DNA from: Lateolabrax maculatus
Lineage: Eukaryota > Chordata > Actinopteri > Acropomatiformes > Lateolabracidae
NCBI GenBank assembly: GCA_031216445.1
Contig: CM062218.1
Span: 12,625,001 to 12,689,000 of the forward strand
DNA length: 64,000 nt
Direction of reading: 5' to 3'
Part shown: positions 13,901 through 26,882 of the stretch, piece after piece
Layout: every line of letters starts with the position of its first letter
Numbering within the stretch: the first letter of the stretch is position 1
Made by a program: the position numbers and the translations under genes
Notes under the pieces: model-generated
The model's input: only the letters and a program-made list of their open reading frames with translations
What the model was told of the DNA's origin: nothing
The model's database searches: none

Positions 13901-16129
13901 AACAACAACACAATTAAGTGCTTACATTGTAACTGATTCATTGTGGTTACATTTGCTTACAGCAATCAATGGCAATTTAGTGAGCTATACCTTTCATTTG
14001 ACACGCTTTGAATGGCACCTTAATGTGTTACAAATCCATAGGCCACCCCTCACATTTAGTTACACAGCAATATTTAAACACATTCAGTATTCTTTCTTGC
14101 AGTGAAAGACTCTTTTAAACAGTGTGACATGTGATGTGATGTCCCAAAAATTCAGAGCCGTGTCGACCCACTTCCAGTAACCACACCGCCTCCCCCCGCC
14201 CCATTCACTGCTGCTTGCAGCTTTCTGCTGGACTGACCCTTGCCCCATCTATTCTGGCATTGCCATCGCTTATGTGAAAAGGTGCAAGACTGAAATGTAG
14301 CCGGCATGTGTGAAAAGTGAAAATCATAAGCGTTGCCTAAAGGGTTATTCCAGTAATTTATCGGGAACTTTGTGTGAAAGAGGCTTTAAAAACCTATTAT
14401 GAACACATGGTGATAATGAGCCAAAAAATAAATTTATATATTGAATATCCAATTAACATTGCAAATCGCAATGTGTTAATTCTTCAATGTCTGTCAGGAA
14501 AAAGGTAAAATAGCATGTTGATGTCATGGTGCTGACTTGACTGCCTGATGGAGTTGAATATTTACAAGAAAACACAAGTATGTGTAAGATTTTAACTCTG
14601 TCAAAGTCAAAGAATCAGTCACAGTATAACTTAAGAACACAATAATGTAGTTTCAAAAGGACATATTCAACTACAGTATGTTTGCATCCGTGATTGATAG
14701 AGTGAGAAAGAAATTTAGAAAAAAAAAAAAAGATTGAGAAACCACGTTTGGCCAAGCTTAAGTTTTCTCACATCCCAGAAGTAATACAGGTCTACACCAG
14801 CTGCTACAAACAGCAGTAGCTACAATATCTAACTAGCATGAGTATCATTGCCCAACTGCTCACATCTGAGGTTATTGATAACCCTAATCTAGGACTACCC
14901 CCTATCCCACTGACCCACCCGTTTCAGGTGTTCGTTGTTTATTGACAGAAGACTGTTGACAGTATGAGACTGCTGAAGAAAAGATGAACTTCTCAGTGAT
15001 CTATCGGAGAAAATGTCGATGTCAGGTCGTAAACCTACAATTACTGATTTTCCTGGCCACTTGGGGGCCGCAGAAACAAACATGGTGAACACAACATTGA
15101 CATATCAACAACTTTCAAGTTAATATGGCAAACTTGTTAGCAAACAGTTGCTTAGTTACACATCCAGCAGCGACAGAGCAACAACATCCTTCATTTGGAG
15201 TCGTGTCTAACCTGGCGAAAGTAAGTCCAATAATCCCAGTCTTTTAACTGTTTTCTCCACCAACTCCTAAAGGAAATATCTGGCTCCTCAGCTGCTAAAT
15301 GCTCCACTATGTTCACCACCATTAACTTTGTCAACCTGCCATTTGCTGCTGGACAAGTAAAGCACAGTGGGGTTCATCAGTGTATGTTTAAAGATGCTGG
15401 AAACGCTCTGCAGAGCTTGAAGTCACCGCTGTGGGTTCATCAATGCTGCAACCCCTTTCACATCAGACAGTTTTTATATTAACAATGGAGCTGAAGACTA
15501 TTTGTTGGTGCAGCTTCAAGGAATTTAAACATGTAACACGCAGCGGGGGGGGGGGAGGGGGTCAGCCCTGTGAAACAGGGCAGGACGGCCTGTATCAGGG
15601 CTGAACTGCCATTATCGTGTTTATCGAGGCAAACATTTAATGTTCAGAAAGCAGCGGCTTGCAGAGTTGGTTTATCGCTGCAAACTCGGCTGAGACGTGA
15701 AGCAACAACGTCTGAGTTGAACTTAACGCGACCGTGAGATTCACGCTCAACTGTTATTGACCGAGAGGCGGCTAACGCTAGCAGCCGCCGTGCTAACGAC
15801 GTTTGTCTCGCAACTTTTTAACGTCAGACGAGATTTAGGATTAGTTAACTTCTAAAAAAAAAAAAAAATCGCAGCTCCCGCAGCTCCTGCACACGACTTG
15901 TTTTTTTTTGTGTGTGTGGCTTGTAGGCGCACGGAGTCGGTGTCCCCCGCGGGGGAGCCAGCTAGCTCCGCGTCTTACCTTTTTTCAGCTCGTTGAGCCA
16001 AACGCCGACAATCGTCCTCGAGTGCTTCCTGTGGTGGATGAGCCACAGGGACAGCGTCTGCACACTCTGCTGCGAGTTGCTGAGCTCGGACAGTTTCTTT
16101 TCCAAAGCCGCCTCAGAGAAGGCTGACAT
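7986..16129 (-). CDS. rprd1a: RPRD1A: regulation of nuclear pre-mRNA domain-containing protein 1A
   Basis: Seven exons join in phase (885 bp, 294 aa): 15979-16129 (ATG 16129), 12972-13101, 12518-12624, 12222-12316, 11937-12063, 9826-10001 and 7986-8084 (stop 7986-7988). The protein starts MSAFSEAALEKKLSEL and contains the CID domain in exons 1-3 (SLWLIHHRKH, KLTFLYLANDVIQNSKKKGP), then ALQELENAASGD and a helical coiled region (ACMLLADYSGRLAAEIDDR). Known family role: RPRD1 proteins dimerise and bind the phosphorylated RNA polymerase II C-terminal domain in the nucleus, linking it to CTD phosphatase. FAPVIVDAFKHV and ESGERLS favour the 1A paralogue over 1B. The C-terminus ends LNNLPGGLYNSSN, shorter than the mammalian tail as I remember it. 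The start lies in a CpG island. Confidence 0.96.
10135..10957. repeat. unclassified dispersed repeat in rprd1a intron
   Basis: A segment ends at 'tagggccggccctgc' and has a GC-rich 'gggcccactggtctct' near its other end. I recognise phrases of this kind from fish DNA-transposon relatives. It is non-coding, AT-rich inside, and directly precedes the Tc1-like element. Boundaries are approximate. Confidence 0.35.
10980..11871 (-). mobile_element. Tc1/mariner-like element, 892 bp, TIRs and TA target site intact
   Basis: Terminal inverted repeats begin CAGTGCCCTCCAGAATTATT on the left and mirror as AATACTTCTGGAGGGCACTG on the right, with a few mismatches. TA dinucleotides flank at 10978-10979 and 11872-11873, as expected for Tc1 target duplication. 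The interior, read on the minus strand, holds degenerate Tc1-transposase words but many stops, and is shorter than a full-length element (about 1.6 kb), so it is dead and internally deleted. It lies in the intron between rprd1a exons 11937-12063 and 9826-10001. Confidence 0.88.
12815..12874. repeat. 60-bp near-perfect palindrome
   Basis: A 29-nt arm beginning attaatgtttgttttatatt is followed by a 2-nt centre and its exact reverse complement. It lies in the rprd1a intron between exons 12518-12624 and 12972-13101. It is very AT-rich and could form a cruciform or an RNA hairpin. Confidence 0.9.
13102..15978 (-). other. rprd1a: rprd1a intron 1, non-coding
   Basis: A 2.9 kb intron. I find no exon with matching phase. 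A GC-richer patch at about 14145-14350 looks like a dispersed repeat, but I cannot name it. No RNA gene was recognised. Confidence 0.6.
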
Positions 16130-16510
16130 CTTGGCGAGGAAGAGGAGGACGAGGACGAGGAGGGAGTCGGGGAGGGGGGGGGACGAGACACCGGGGGAGG
16201 AAGCTCTGAGGGGGCTCCCAGATGTTAGCCGGTCACTGCGGGCGGTTCAGCCATCCAAAACGAAATGTCACACGGGGTCTTTACGATGTGAAAACCGGTT
16301 GTTTGCGCTGGGTAGACCCCGCTGTCCTGCTGGCTCAGCTCAGCTCAGCTCAGCTCAGCTCGGCTCGGCTCGGGATGAACCGGAGGAGCAGGAGGAGCAG
16401 GAGGAGCAGCAGGAGGCGCTTCCGTACGGCCGCGGTGTTGCGTTCAGGTCACATGGATTTTTACAGACGTGATTACGGAGATCCACTCGGCGGCCGTCTG
16501 TGACATCAGC
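15640..16510 (-). promoter_or_regulatory. rprd1a: CpG island, rprd1a promoter and 5' UTR
   Basis: The region is CpG-rich and overlaps the first exon and the sequence upstream of the ATG at 16129. It contains GA/GGA-rich runs near 16139-16200 and an AGCTC pentanucleotide run at 16333-16372. Promoter identity follows from position and composition. Confidence 0.65.
16333..16372. repeat. (AGCTC)n / (GGCTC)n pentanucleotide microsatellite
   Basis: About seven copies of CAGCT/CGGCT lie about 200 bp upstream of the rprd1a start codon, so length changes here could alter the promoter or 5' UTR. Confidence 0.85.
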
Positions 16511-17774
16511 TCTGATGTAGCGGTTTCGCAAGTGGATCGTGGTCACTTGCAGGTTTGTCAGGTGATTTGAGCGAACGAAACCAAAGACCATGCAGTCTCG
16601 AAGAAAAGTAAACAGCGTAGTTTTTGCAACCTTTGTGTGTTTACAGTGAGCTGCTGCTTTGCTCTACACTGTAGGTCTACCGGGGCCTCATTTATAAAAC
16701 GGTATGTAGGATCAGTACTAAAAGAAGTGCACACTTGCAGGCAATGTTCCTTTCATAAGTTTTTTTTTTAACATTCCCCGTGGAAATGTGCACCCGTGGT
16801 TCAGCCTCATATGCCGCCCTCTACTCGCCCACATGGTCAATGCAAAGCACCTCATGAGTGTTGATGCATAGAAATGAACCTGCTGAATCCTGGCAATAAC
16901 CGAGGGAAAAAGGATCGCGAGAATCTCAGGTTTCCCTCACCCTGGGACATCATTTGAAAATGTAAGTTTGAAAGATGAACACAATGTATTTATTTAGGTT
17001 TTTCTATGGTGAGCTTGCCCTGCCTTATGGTTGGGACTTATAGTGACGTTATGGAGTGTAATGATTGTGCTAGAGCTGTCACTGGCTTTATTTTCATACT
17101 TTGCTGATTTACATAATCCACATGTGCAGGTGATGAAGATGTGACTGGAAGAAGGCCCGTGTGTGAGCCAACTCTCAAATCTCAAATCAAATTCTTTCTA
17201 TAAATGGAGGCCCCTGGTCACTGAGTGGACACCTTTGTTGTTCCCTCTCGTCTGAGGAATTTGACTCTGGCTGAGTTTTGCAGATGTACACGCTGAGGCT
17301 CAGATCTCTCCTACAGTCGACTGTCTCCACCCTTCATGTTGTGAACTTTAATTTCAATCTCAAATTTGACCTTTCAGGAGACCGCGGGTCCTTCTTCATT
17401 CCCCCGTTTGTTATAGCCTAATGCAATAATCAATTACTAATGTAGTCAACAGCATGAGGGAAGGAGGACACAACAGCAATGACTCAACCTCCTTAATGAA
17501 AGAATTAAAAGACGTTAACAATTTATTATGCACTACAGCTTTGGACATTTGCATTGCGGCACCAGCTGCTTACTTTAACATACAACATACATTGTTACCT
17601 AACCTTACATTCTGAAAGGGTGAAAGATTCATTATTTGCATTATTTCCCAGATCTTGTTTATAGCAACTAAGTATCAGTATCATACCATTATGCATAGTC
17701 ACATAAATATACAACCTTCAGTGGTGCAGAAAATCAGCAAGACATCAAAATCACACAAGTAGCTTCAGCAGTGT

Positions 17775-17780
17775 TTTATT
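17775..17780 (-). terminator. gene B poly(A) signal (AATAAA on minus strand)
   Basis: tttatt on the plus strand at 17775-17780, with another at 17817-17822, lies about 1.2 kb past the gene B stop. The implied 3' UTR is about 17.76-19.01 kb, with no further exon seen in it. Confidence 0.4.
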
Positions 17781-19013
17781 CAATAACAATTAGCAGTGCT
17801 GGACATTGGACCTTGTTTTATTACAAAATTATTTTAAAAATTGGAAAAAAATCTGCTTAAGCACAAACCTAAAGTGAGCTTCTCTTCTTTTGAGTTATTC
17901 AGGCAGTTTGTACGTAATAAATGCAGTCCCAATGGGATAATGGCACCAAAGAAATAAAAAATGTAGGTGTTAATAGTTAAACATATTTACAAACAACAGC
18001 CTCAGTGTGATTTGAAAACTTTTTTTCTCAGTTGTTGTTCTGATCCAAAAAACACTGAAAAACTGCCAGCTGCTATACAAAGTTTGATGCCTAATGTTAC
18101 TGAGCATGTTTCTCACCCTTACGTGGTTCGGATGCATGTAATACAGAAATACATTAAGGAATTATAGTACATTTTAACTTTTATAATTCTCAGATAACAA
18201 AAGCATAGGGTATCATTATAAATGTACTTATTTCTAAATCAAAAAGCACCAGCTGTCATTTCTATGTGACCAAATGGTGCAACAGCTACACTTTCACCTA
18301 TATGTCCAGGCACATCCAAGGAAATGTGTCACAATCTCATTTCAGCTTAATGGTCAAAAATCTCTCTTTTTTTAGATGCTAAATCCCTGTCAGTTTCATA
18401 CAAAAGAAGAAATATTTGTATATAAAATAATGTTGAATCTGAAAGTCAAAGAGGACAAAGGTGAATACTCATCTCAGAGGCTTTGAAGGTTGTATCACTA
18501 TAGTCAAAATATGCCTCCATTAGGAGATTCCCATTTCTGACAGAAACCAGATGAGTTTATTTTAGAAGAAAATAAAAAATGCCACAGCACGATTAAAACC
18601 CATGCCGGACCATCGAAGTGTGATTTAATTCAGTGGGGACACTGGTTCCTTGTAGGGCCTCAGCGAGGTTAAAACTGGGATATGCAAGCATAAATGAGAG
18701 TTGTTCCATCGACACTTCCAGCAATAATCAAACCTGAGAAACCAGCCGCTCTGAAATTAAGATCAGAGTGGGCTCAACAACACAGAGAGATAAGGAAAGT
18801 GCTGGTCAGTGTTAGTCCGCGGCCCAATATTGTAGTAGGGTTTAGACATCACCCCATGGCTTACTTGGATGGCTTGAGAAGCCATAGGTTGGGTCATATA
18901 TAACTTTGTGGAGCTGTCTGGACATTGTCAATGGTGAACTCCATGCACGTCAATCTCAAGAAACTGTACACTCGGCTCCGGTGCAATGCTGCCGCTGTGA
19001 GCAAAGGGGTCTC

Positions 19014-22000
19014 CTAAGAGTGATGAGGCATGTTGATCCTTGCAGCATCTAAATGAGCCAATCCAACAGACAAACCACGCTGCCCCACACTGCCTGTCAG
19101 AAGACTGGTTTGGGGCCGTTGTTGGTCATATTGTTGAGTAGCATATGAGCTCATCTCCCTCTCTCTCTCTTCTTTGATGAACTGAGTTGAATTGCACCAC
19201 TGCTCAGTGCAACCCCCATCACGTCCGTAGGAAGAGTAAGATGACCAGTCCTGAGTGTGGGACACAGCAGACGACAACCCCTCATTTTGTGTCTGTGGGC
19301 CTTCATTTTGCCACTCTTTGTAAAACCTCTTACTTGAGCCTGCTTGAGAACCACGCTGTCTGTTGTAATTATTTCCCCCATAAAACAGTTGGTCTTTTGT
19401 CCCAGTTATGTCTTCGAACTGGTTGATGTACTGATTGTCACTGAAATAACCATCCAGCTCCTGATACTGAGTGTAGTTTCTTGCTGCTCTCATGTATTGA
19501 CCAGCGTTTGCATCTCCCCTAGAGAGTTCTTGCTGGAGTTGTGAGGTTGTACACACTGAGGTGTGTTCAGCGTGGTTAACTGCAAATGGTCCAGTGTCAC
19601 AGTCCAACTCACAGTCCTCTGACTGAGACTCTGGCGTGGGAACGGGATCTGAGTCAAATGAAGGTGAGCGTGCGGATGACACAGGAAGGCTGTCCACGCT
19701 GAAAGACGTCCTCTCCAGCAGAACGGAACCTTTGGTAATAGGCAGGCTTACATTGAACACAGTATTACTCACTTTCTTCATCTTCCTCTTTTCCCATTTT
19801 GGCAGCACTACGCCACATTTCTCTGGCATGCCTTGATTTGAAGTCTCGTTGACACTTGGACCTTAAAGAAAAAGTGTAAATCACAGAGCTTGGAAAGACC
19901 CAAAACAACAGGAAATTACAAAAATACCGGGGAAAAAAAACATGGGTTTTGTCCCCGTTCAAGTGAACTTTTGCTTCCAAAAACACACACCTCTGACAGC
20001 TATTTTCCTCTTTTGGATGTTAGTATGTGTCCATCCATTACACAGCATCTTTAAACCTGGAGAAGAAAAACAATACAGGAGGTATTCAAAGAAAAAAATA
20101 CAGAGATTCATATGTCTTTGCAACCAAAATTGCATTGAGGCAAAGAATAAATAAGTAGTTAAAAATACACACAAGAGTGGTTGAACACAGGTATCATAAA
20201 ATACTTAATAAGTGAAAAGCGGTAACAAAAAATAAAGATCATAAAGGGCTGAAACTTAACAAATCACTTCTCAAAAGCAGAGAGTTGGAGCTAAAGAGGT
20301 GAATGGTTTATGGCCAAACAAGGAAACAGTAGAAGGGCATGCATCTGTACTTACACCAGTGGTAACTTTTGCCAGTCAGTAGGATACAGAGGGATTCTGG
20401 TGCAGTTACCACCTGGAAATATTCGATGTTTGAACATTTTGATGGACAGATGAGTACAGGTCCACTCCATACTTTTTTTTTTTTTTTTAAAGAACATGAG
20501 AGTAATTTTACATCTAGCATAAGCGAGGCAGAATAATCTGTGCATTTAAGTAAATACGATACCTTCAGCTCTCCTATGCCCTCCTCTTGCTCCACTTTCT
20601 TGGCCAGTGATTGGAGAAGCTGATGGTTCTCATTAACATCTGCCCTCATTAGCTCCACCTGTTCAGGATGAGTTTCCATCTGCACACAGACGTTTTCATT
20701 AAACTTAAAAGTTAAACCTACCATGTTCTCTACAAGCTGCATAGTAACAGATTTCTGTTTTTGTTCATTTCGATTATCGATCGATAATCTTACCAAGTAG
20801 TTCATGAGATGGGAAGAGCTGGTTAGGTGATCGATGATGTCCTTGTTGTTGGATCTGATGCGGCAGCAGTGACACAAGAAACAGTATGTGTGGCCGTCTT
20901 CACTTCTACACTCAACCACATGGAAAAGACCTGTTGCAAACATGTATAAGCTTCTTTTTTAGTTTAATTTTAGCATTTTCTAAACAGCTTCAGTGCATTA
21001 CAACAATCAATATGTGCAGTGATGTCTTATCATACAACCTACTGAGAAGGTTTACTTTTCTATTATGTTGAAATAAGTTTTATATTTTCTCTGATTCCAG
21101 CATTTGTTGTTATGTGCTCACCAATAAGAGGTTTGGTTCCTGTGTAGCCGTCAAGAAAGCTGCTGCTGTTCTCTGATAGCACAGGCAGTCCAGGTGACGT
21201 CCAAGTATTGTCCAACAGTGCCGTAGACGTGTTTTTTAACGAGCCTTCTGACTTGATAGAAGGAGCTACAGTTGGCTGTATCAGAGATGGATGCTTGTTT
21301 GCCTTTGCTGAGGTCTCGAGGGATTTCTTGGACCATCTCTGTTGATTCTGATCAAGCAATACAATCCTCTGCGATTGGATGGGATAGTGCTCCAGCTGCA
21401 CACATGTATTCTCTGAGGCCTGCCTCTGCCCATCTCTTAAGATATTTAGCAGAGTTACTGCTGTGGTGTTAAAGAGACCCATATGCAGTAAAAAAAAAAA
21501 AAGGGGGGGGGGGGGACAAGTACATATGGAAATATGGAAAATAATGCCACAAAAAACACAAAGGGTGACTGACACATGAAATGAGAAAACCAAGAGTGGG
21601 ATTTAGGTTGAGAACCTCAACGAGGGAATAGTCACTGACCGTATTTCTCACTGTGTGTTGCCATCGTCTGGTATACAGCATCTTCAAACTCTAACAACTT
21701 AATAGAAAAGGTGCAAAAAGATGAGTACTTGTATCCAAAACACTGCACTGTTTGCAACTACAAACACAGACCTTCAGTCAAAATAACATACCTGGACATC
21801 TCCAGGTCCCTCTTTTCCCTCGAGTATCTTGGCTATCTCCATCAGTGGCCAGGCCAGCTTCGACAGGTCAGAGTTCTCCTTCCATTCAGACACTAGGTGG
21901 GGGTGCCAGGCTTTCTGTCAAACACCACCTGTTAATTAACAACAATCCAAGGCAGCAGACGAATTTGCCATCATGACTTCGTCTACAGTACTACTTACAA

Positions 22001-22426
22001 TGTAGTTGTATCGGTGGATACTTCCCATGATGTGGTTCCGCATGTCAGCTTTACTAAGTCGACACACGCACACCTCACACAGGTAGAATGCTTCTCTGTT
22101 GTGTGTGCCCGCCTTCACACATTCTATTATACTGCCCAGCCCTGCATGTACATACAATTACAAATTATTTCAATACACAGAGGACACACACAACCCTGAC
22201 AACATACACCCAAAATAAGGATTTCTTGCTACACACCAATAATGGGTTGTAGTCTGCTCTTGTTGTTCAGATACACCTTCAGAGAATGGAACAGCTGGCT
22301 GGTGGTAGAAACTCCTACAAACAAGAGACTGTATCTGACAAACATCATTACAGAAAATGGCGTGAGCATGGTGGCCCATATGCAGAGAGTCAAAGACATA
22401 CCTTTTGGTGCCTCAACCGGCTGCAT
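19014..22426 (-). CDS. Gene B: two-unit zinc-finger protein, paralogue of genes A and C
   Basis: I do not recognise a named orthologue. Eleven exons join in phase: 22402-22426 (MQPVEAPK), 22237-22314, 21999-22141 (finger 1), 21792-21914, 21640-21688, 21122-21460, 20794-20930 (finger 2), 20563-20679, 20355-20412, 19991-20056 and 19014-19861 (stop 19014-19016), giving 660 aa. Both fingers are C-x2-C-x11-H-x5-H: YLCEVC...HRYNYI and YCFLCHCC...SHLMNYL. Each follows an exon ending QPIIG or KPLIG and precedes a KAWHP or METHP exon. Psi-K-x-E motifs (IKSE, IKEE) could be SUMO sites. The last exon (about 280 aa) is Ser/Gln/Tyr-rich and likely disordered. The ATG is chosen because it gives a 25-bp coding exon matching the microexons of A and C; the exon itself opens to 22449 and could continue upstream. 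Nuclear nucleic-acid binding is inferred. Confidence 0.82.
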
Positions 22427-22657
22427 GCTGCAGTTGTAGAAAACACCACCTGCACACAGTTGGAGTTTACAGGGAGTTATGAAGAAAACTTGCACTACTG
22501 GCCAATCTTCACTTATGATTAAAAGAATAAAACTCTTTCAGCCCAAGTTGTCCTGACTTGCACACAAATCTGACTTAAACTTGAAGCATTCCACCTTGTC
22601 TTTGATAACATGGCACATGAGATATCTGAATAGGTCCGAGTCAGTGTCTCCAAGTCA

Positions 22658-23104
22658 TTGGGGCCCCCGGATGGAACCGGTTTGCACGCATCTAATGGGA
22701 ACAGAGCACATCTTCAAGGTCCTTCTTATCGTGACTACCGGATAGCCTGCAGCTCCCACACAAGGCCGGCCACGAGTGAAGGCCCCTTGAGGCCCCACAA
22801 GTTACCTACAAATGATAAGACTGATGGATTGGGTTTGTGCCTACAGCCAGTGCTGTGTGCATATAACACACACACACCAGGACTTGGTTTGCATGTACCC
22901 TGGACCGCACTGAGCCTTCTGTCTCCGAGAGGTGGACTCCCACACATTCTTTCTCAGAGACAGACACTGATCCTGTGTGTTTCTTCTCTGCAGCGGGGGG
23001 AAGCTGTAGTTTTGGTCAGACCTAAGATTCAACTAATCTATCTGAACTGGTTTATAAAGTTTGTTCATTCGTCTCTTATTGATCATTTAACGACTCATTG
23101 TTGA
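22658..23104 (+). other. unclassified repeat-like segment upstream of gene B
   Basis: This stretch has GC-rich, LTR-like composition and a chance-looking 148-codon plus-strand ORF with no family resemblance. It lies between gene B's first coding exon and its CpG-rich promoter candidate. Confidence 0.25.
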
Positions 23105-23499
23105 TCTGGACTCATCGCTCCCTATATCGAAAACTGTTGGTATTAGTTCATAATCTTGTGGAGCTTTGGTGCAAAATGCTTGATTTTGCTGATGTTTAGC
23201 TTCGTGTGCGTGTCTGATCCTACTTGTATTTGGACATTAGATTATCCTTACATTTAAACAAAACAACCACAGACACTACTACTACTGCACACTGCGGGCT
23301 CTGGATTAAACCACCAGAGGGCGCTGCAGTATCAGACAGGCGTTCACACAGGACACATGGTCCCTTTAGTTTACAATGTGGTTATCCGTGATTCTTCTGA
23401 AAGCATCCAGCGTTAAATCCGTAATCAGCGTTACAGTCTCTTCTTCTGGAGTAAGCGTCAGATAACTGGGGCCCCTTAAAACTCCGACACCCCTAAAAT

Positions 23500-24170
23500 G
23501 TCGCGATTTTACGGCCAATTAATCTCATCTGCCGCTAAAGTTGGGCGGCGGTGAGGAGAGCGTCGTTAATGAAAACAACCGTACACGCAGGATATTAACG
23601 TTAACGACATTGCGTCCGTTAACTACCGAGCGTCACGTCGGGATGAGAAACTAACGGTGAGCTGCCGTTAACCGGCGTCAACCGTCAATTAACCGGCAGC
23701 GACTGTCAATTAACGTTAACTTAGTAAGAATTAGTCATTAATGCAATCGCAACAGAGTCTGAATTTATCCAAAACTTTATCCTTAAACCGGCGGCAGGCT
23801 TCAGTGTGACCAGTGCCCCAACTGACCTCAGTGAGCCGCACCTGCTGTCGAAAACAGCGACGGAATCGACAGCGAAAAAAAACAAGTCAAATTTAAGCGC
23901 TGACCAGATTCATTCACCGCCGGAAAACTGGTGTCCGCTCCTTCGCCGCTGGGTCGAGGGAACCGGTCCCGAAATCCTGCGAGGAAACTCTCCCACACAC
24001 CGAGACACTCACCGAGACACACACCGAGACACTCACCGGGCTGACGCGTTCACGTACTCCTCGGCTGCTTCCTTTCCCCGAGTTGGAAAGTCGTTTTTTT
24101 TGTTTTTTTTTTTGTTTTGTTTCGTTTCCCCCACCGACCTCGGCGTGTTCACGAGCTAATGTCGTAATGT
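23500..24170 (-). promoter_or_regulatory. CpG-rich region, probable gene B promoter
   Basis: CpG density is high at about 23.5-24.15 kb, about 1.1-1.7 kb upstream of the gene B ATG, in the right place for a promoter and non-coding first exon on the minus strand. It includes short tandem CCGAGACACTCA-type units at about 23998-24037 and a T-rich tract near 24093-24130. The presence of this island between B and C is one reason for treating them as separate genes. Confidence 0.5.
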
Positions 24171-24199
24171 GGAAACGACAGAGGAAGACGTGTCGTGTT

Positions 24200-26639
24200 T
24201 TCTTTACTGCTCAGAGCAGCACGTTGACAACAGGGAGCAGGAGAAAAGGGACCAGAGGGTTAGGGGCCAGTGGGCAGTGTGTCAGTGAGGGTCCTCACAG
24301 GTATACAAAAAGAAAACCAGGCCCACTATGAAGAGCATCTTTTCAGAATAACAGTTCTGATAACTTGAGTCGACATCCCTTCAAATTCTGTGCAACCACT
24401 GTGTGCCTTCGGCTATTCTACCAATGTAATACAGTTTACTCAAAGGATGGTTTGTTTCTGATATTATAGACCGTAGACAAAAAAAGTAAAAGTCATTTTC
24501 TACAAGCATAAATAGTTCTGTTGGAGTTGGAGATGAAAAACGACAAACAATAAAAGAAACAGAGCCCCAGTGCCCCCCACTATCCTGATGGGTTTCCTGT
24601 ATGGGAGATAAGTACTTTAGGTGCTGAACCTCCTGTGGACTGCGACCCCTCCTTCTGTAAAGGAGAAACCCTTGTTTCCCAGTTAGGATTTATGGCGGTG
24701 CCTGTTCCTTGGCGTTCGAACAGTCGACAGCCTGCATGCCTTGTGAATCGTGTTAACATGCATATTCTTGCTCGTAATTAGAAATGTAAGTACGTCCATC
24801 TGTAGCAAAACACCACGTGCTGGACTCATGAAAACTGTAATGCATTTCTGACAGCTTTTCGTACCACTACTATGCACACAGTGTACTAGGGTTTACTTAA
24901 ATTGTGATGAATACAAAGGCAAAGCACACTAAACCCATTTGAGTCCAACTCAAGATTTGTATTTTCACGGGCAGGATATTTGTACTGTATGCACCATGGC
25001 TCCTGTTATGAGCTTGGCCTCAAATTACACCAGTGTTCCCCGTTCTTTCACTCAGGTCTCATTTTTACCTAAGTTTTCACTGCTCCTAGACACCCTTACT
25101 TGTAGCTCATTCTGGTGGGTTTTTTTTTTTAAAAAAAGAAAACATGCTGATTCTGATGGGTTACTGCCAAGAGCGCTTAATGCCCAACAATGATAGTGCC
25201 CAAATATAATTGGTGTTCGTGTGTATGCTTCAAGGTTACAGTCAGGTGCAGCATATTCAAAGCAACAAAGATTAACATAAAATGCATGTTCATGAATAAG
25301 ATCCCACTGGCTCATACCAGTTCACCCCTGCAGGTGCACTTGGGTTCATGGCTGGGTCAGTGAGGATCACAAAACAGCAAAAAAATCACATCAAATATGT
25401 TTTTATGGATTCTTTTTTAACATCTACTTCTCATTATTGTACTTCTTAACTAACACACACCATAACATATTTTGTCATCAGTTAGCATTGCATTTTATCT
25501 TCTCCAGCACATCACATGTCTTATTGAAAAATATACCACAGGGTCAGTGCCAAAATATAGTTTTAATTCTTCCATCATTTCAGTTTTATGCTTTTTTTAA
25601 AGTGTGTTTTATGTTTGCATATTCCTTAATTCATACATGTTTAATCAAGTTACCACACAGCAAATCTGGAGCCATGTAATATTACAGCATAGAAAACTGT
25701 ACATAGTGCTGAGAGTGGGAAGAATGGGTTATAGGGCCCCATCAGCTCATTCCACCATGCCTCGACTCATTTCAACACTTAAATTGAGCAACTTCTCAGC
25801 ACGCATCATGGGCAAAGACTAAACTTTTAAGAATACAAGTTACAGTCACCAATAGCAAACATTCTTCTCTCAATATGTACACTAATAAATGCTTCAATTA
25901 TGCTGTGTGCATCTTTGTCAAGGAAATGGAGACCTAGCTGAGGTTTAGAGCCACCCAGGTTTTACCTGTTGATCATCATATAAGGCTAGACAGCAGAGTA
26001 TTTTTGTAGATGATGTGATACATACTAGTGCATTGTTGGCATTGGCACAGAGATAACATGTTACGGAGCTATAAATATATGAAAAGGTTGTAAATGTAAA
26101 CAATTCAAAAACGTAATGGCGGTTCAAATATTTCTTGCAGTTTTCAGAGACTTGGAAATACATTATAGGCTTATTCTGTAAAAACTGATCTACATCCATA
26201 ATCCATTCTCCATTAGACAAAGCACTCATTAATTTACTGTGATAATTTATGTATCTTGGTTAAGCAAGCCAGAGGTTGTAGCCCATTCACACAAGTTAAA
26301 AATAGTCCTAAGTCAAAAAAAAAAAAAAAAAAAAAGTGTAGGCATAGGTCTTTATTTCACAACACTTAAATTCATGTGCCTGACTTATTAGGAAACCAGT
26401 GTGGGGACAATATACTCCGTTATGTCTCAGTTCCTCCTGACCGCATTTTTTATAAATTTCTAATATTGCAGATGTAGTAGTGAAATGTGTAACAGAGAGA
26501 AACTGTGTGGAAAAAAACAAGGTTGGCCTGCAGATGACCTGATGGAGTGAGAGGCAGCAGAGTAAGCAAAAGCCACTGCAGAATAGGCCACGCTACTTAG
26601 TTGAGGTACATGGTGGTTAGAATGAACTGATAAGGGCCA
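24200..26639. other. intergenic DNA between genes B and C
   Basis: AT-rich, with no exon signals matching either neighbour and only short chance ORFs. I see no RNA gene. Confidence 0.5.
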
Positions 26640-26882
26640 CGGGTGGTTTCCCCCCAAGCCACAGGGTATATAACGAGTGGCTTTTTGAGCTGAAATCAGT
26701 CAGGTTCCAGTACCTCACTCAAGTTTATTGCTGTTATCTGCCTGTACTCAATAAACTCTTCACATCAGATTCTGTCGGACTCGACTGCATTCTTCTGAGT
26801 ATTTTTGCGACTCCAGTAGGCTAGATAGAGCTGATAAGACCAGACCCTTTCTTGCCCACATCTGGACCTTTTTGACCCGACA
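26640..26882 (+). mobile_element. solo LTR, family 1
   Basis: It shares a long block with the reverse-oriented copy at 50284-50535: 'agccacaggg', a TATATAA-like box, 'gagctttttgagctga', 'caataaactc' (poly(A) signal) and an end in 'tttgacccgaca'. The TATA box, AATAAA and CA end are LTR features. The 5' edge is approximate and no flanking internal sequence is present. Confidence 0.65.

Noticed and set aside
15985..16591. Long GC-rich ORFs in the rprd1a CpG island (up to 159 codons)
   Set aside because: They overlap exon 1 and the promoter, and are open only because of high GC content and short tandem repeats.
19151..19544. Several ORFs overlapping gene B's last exon on both strands
   Set aside because: They are shadows of the real frame, with no homology or splice support.
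22658..23104. 148-codon plus-strand ORF upstream of gene B
   Set aside because: Composition is not protein-like, there is no family resemblance, and splice partners are absent. It is listed only as a repeat-like segment.
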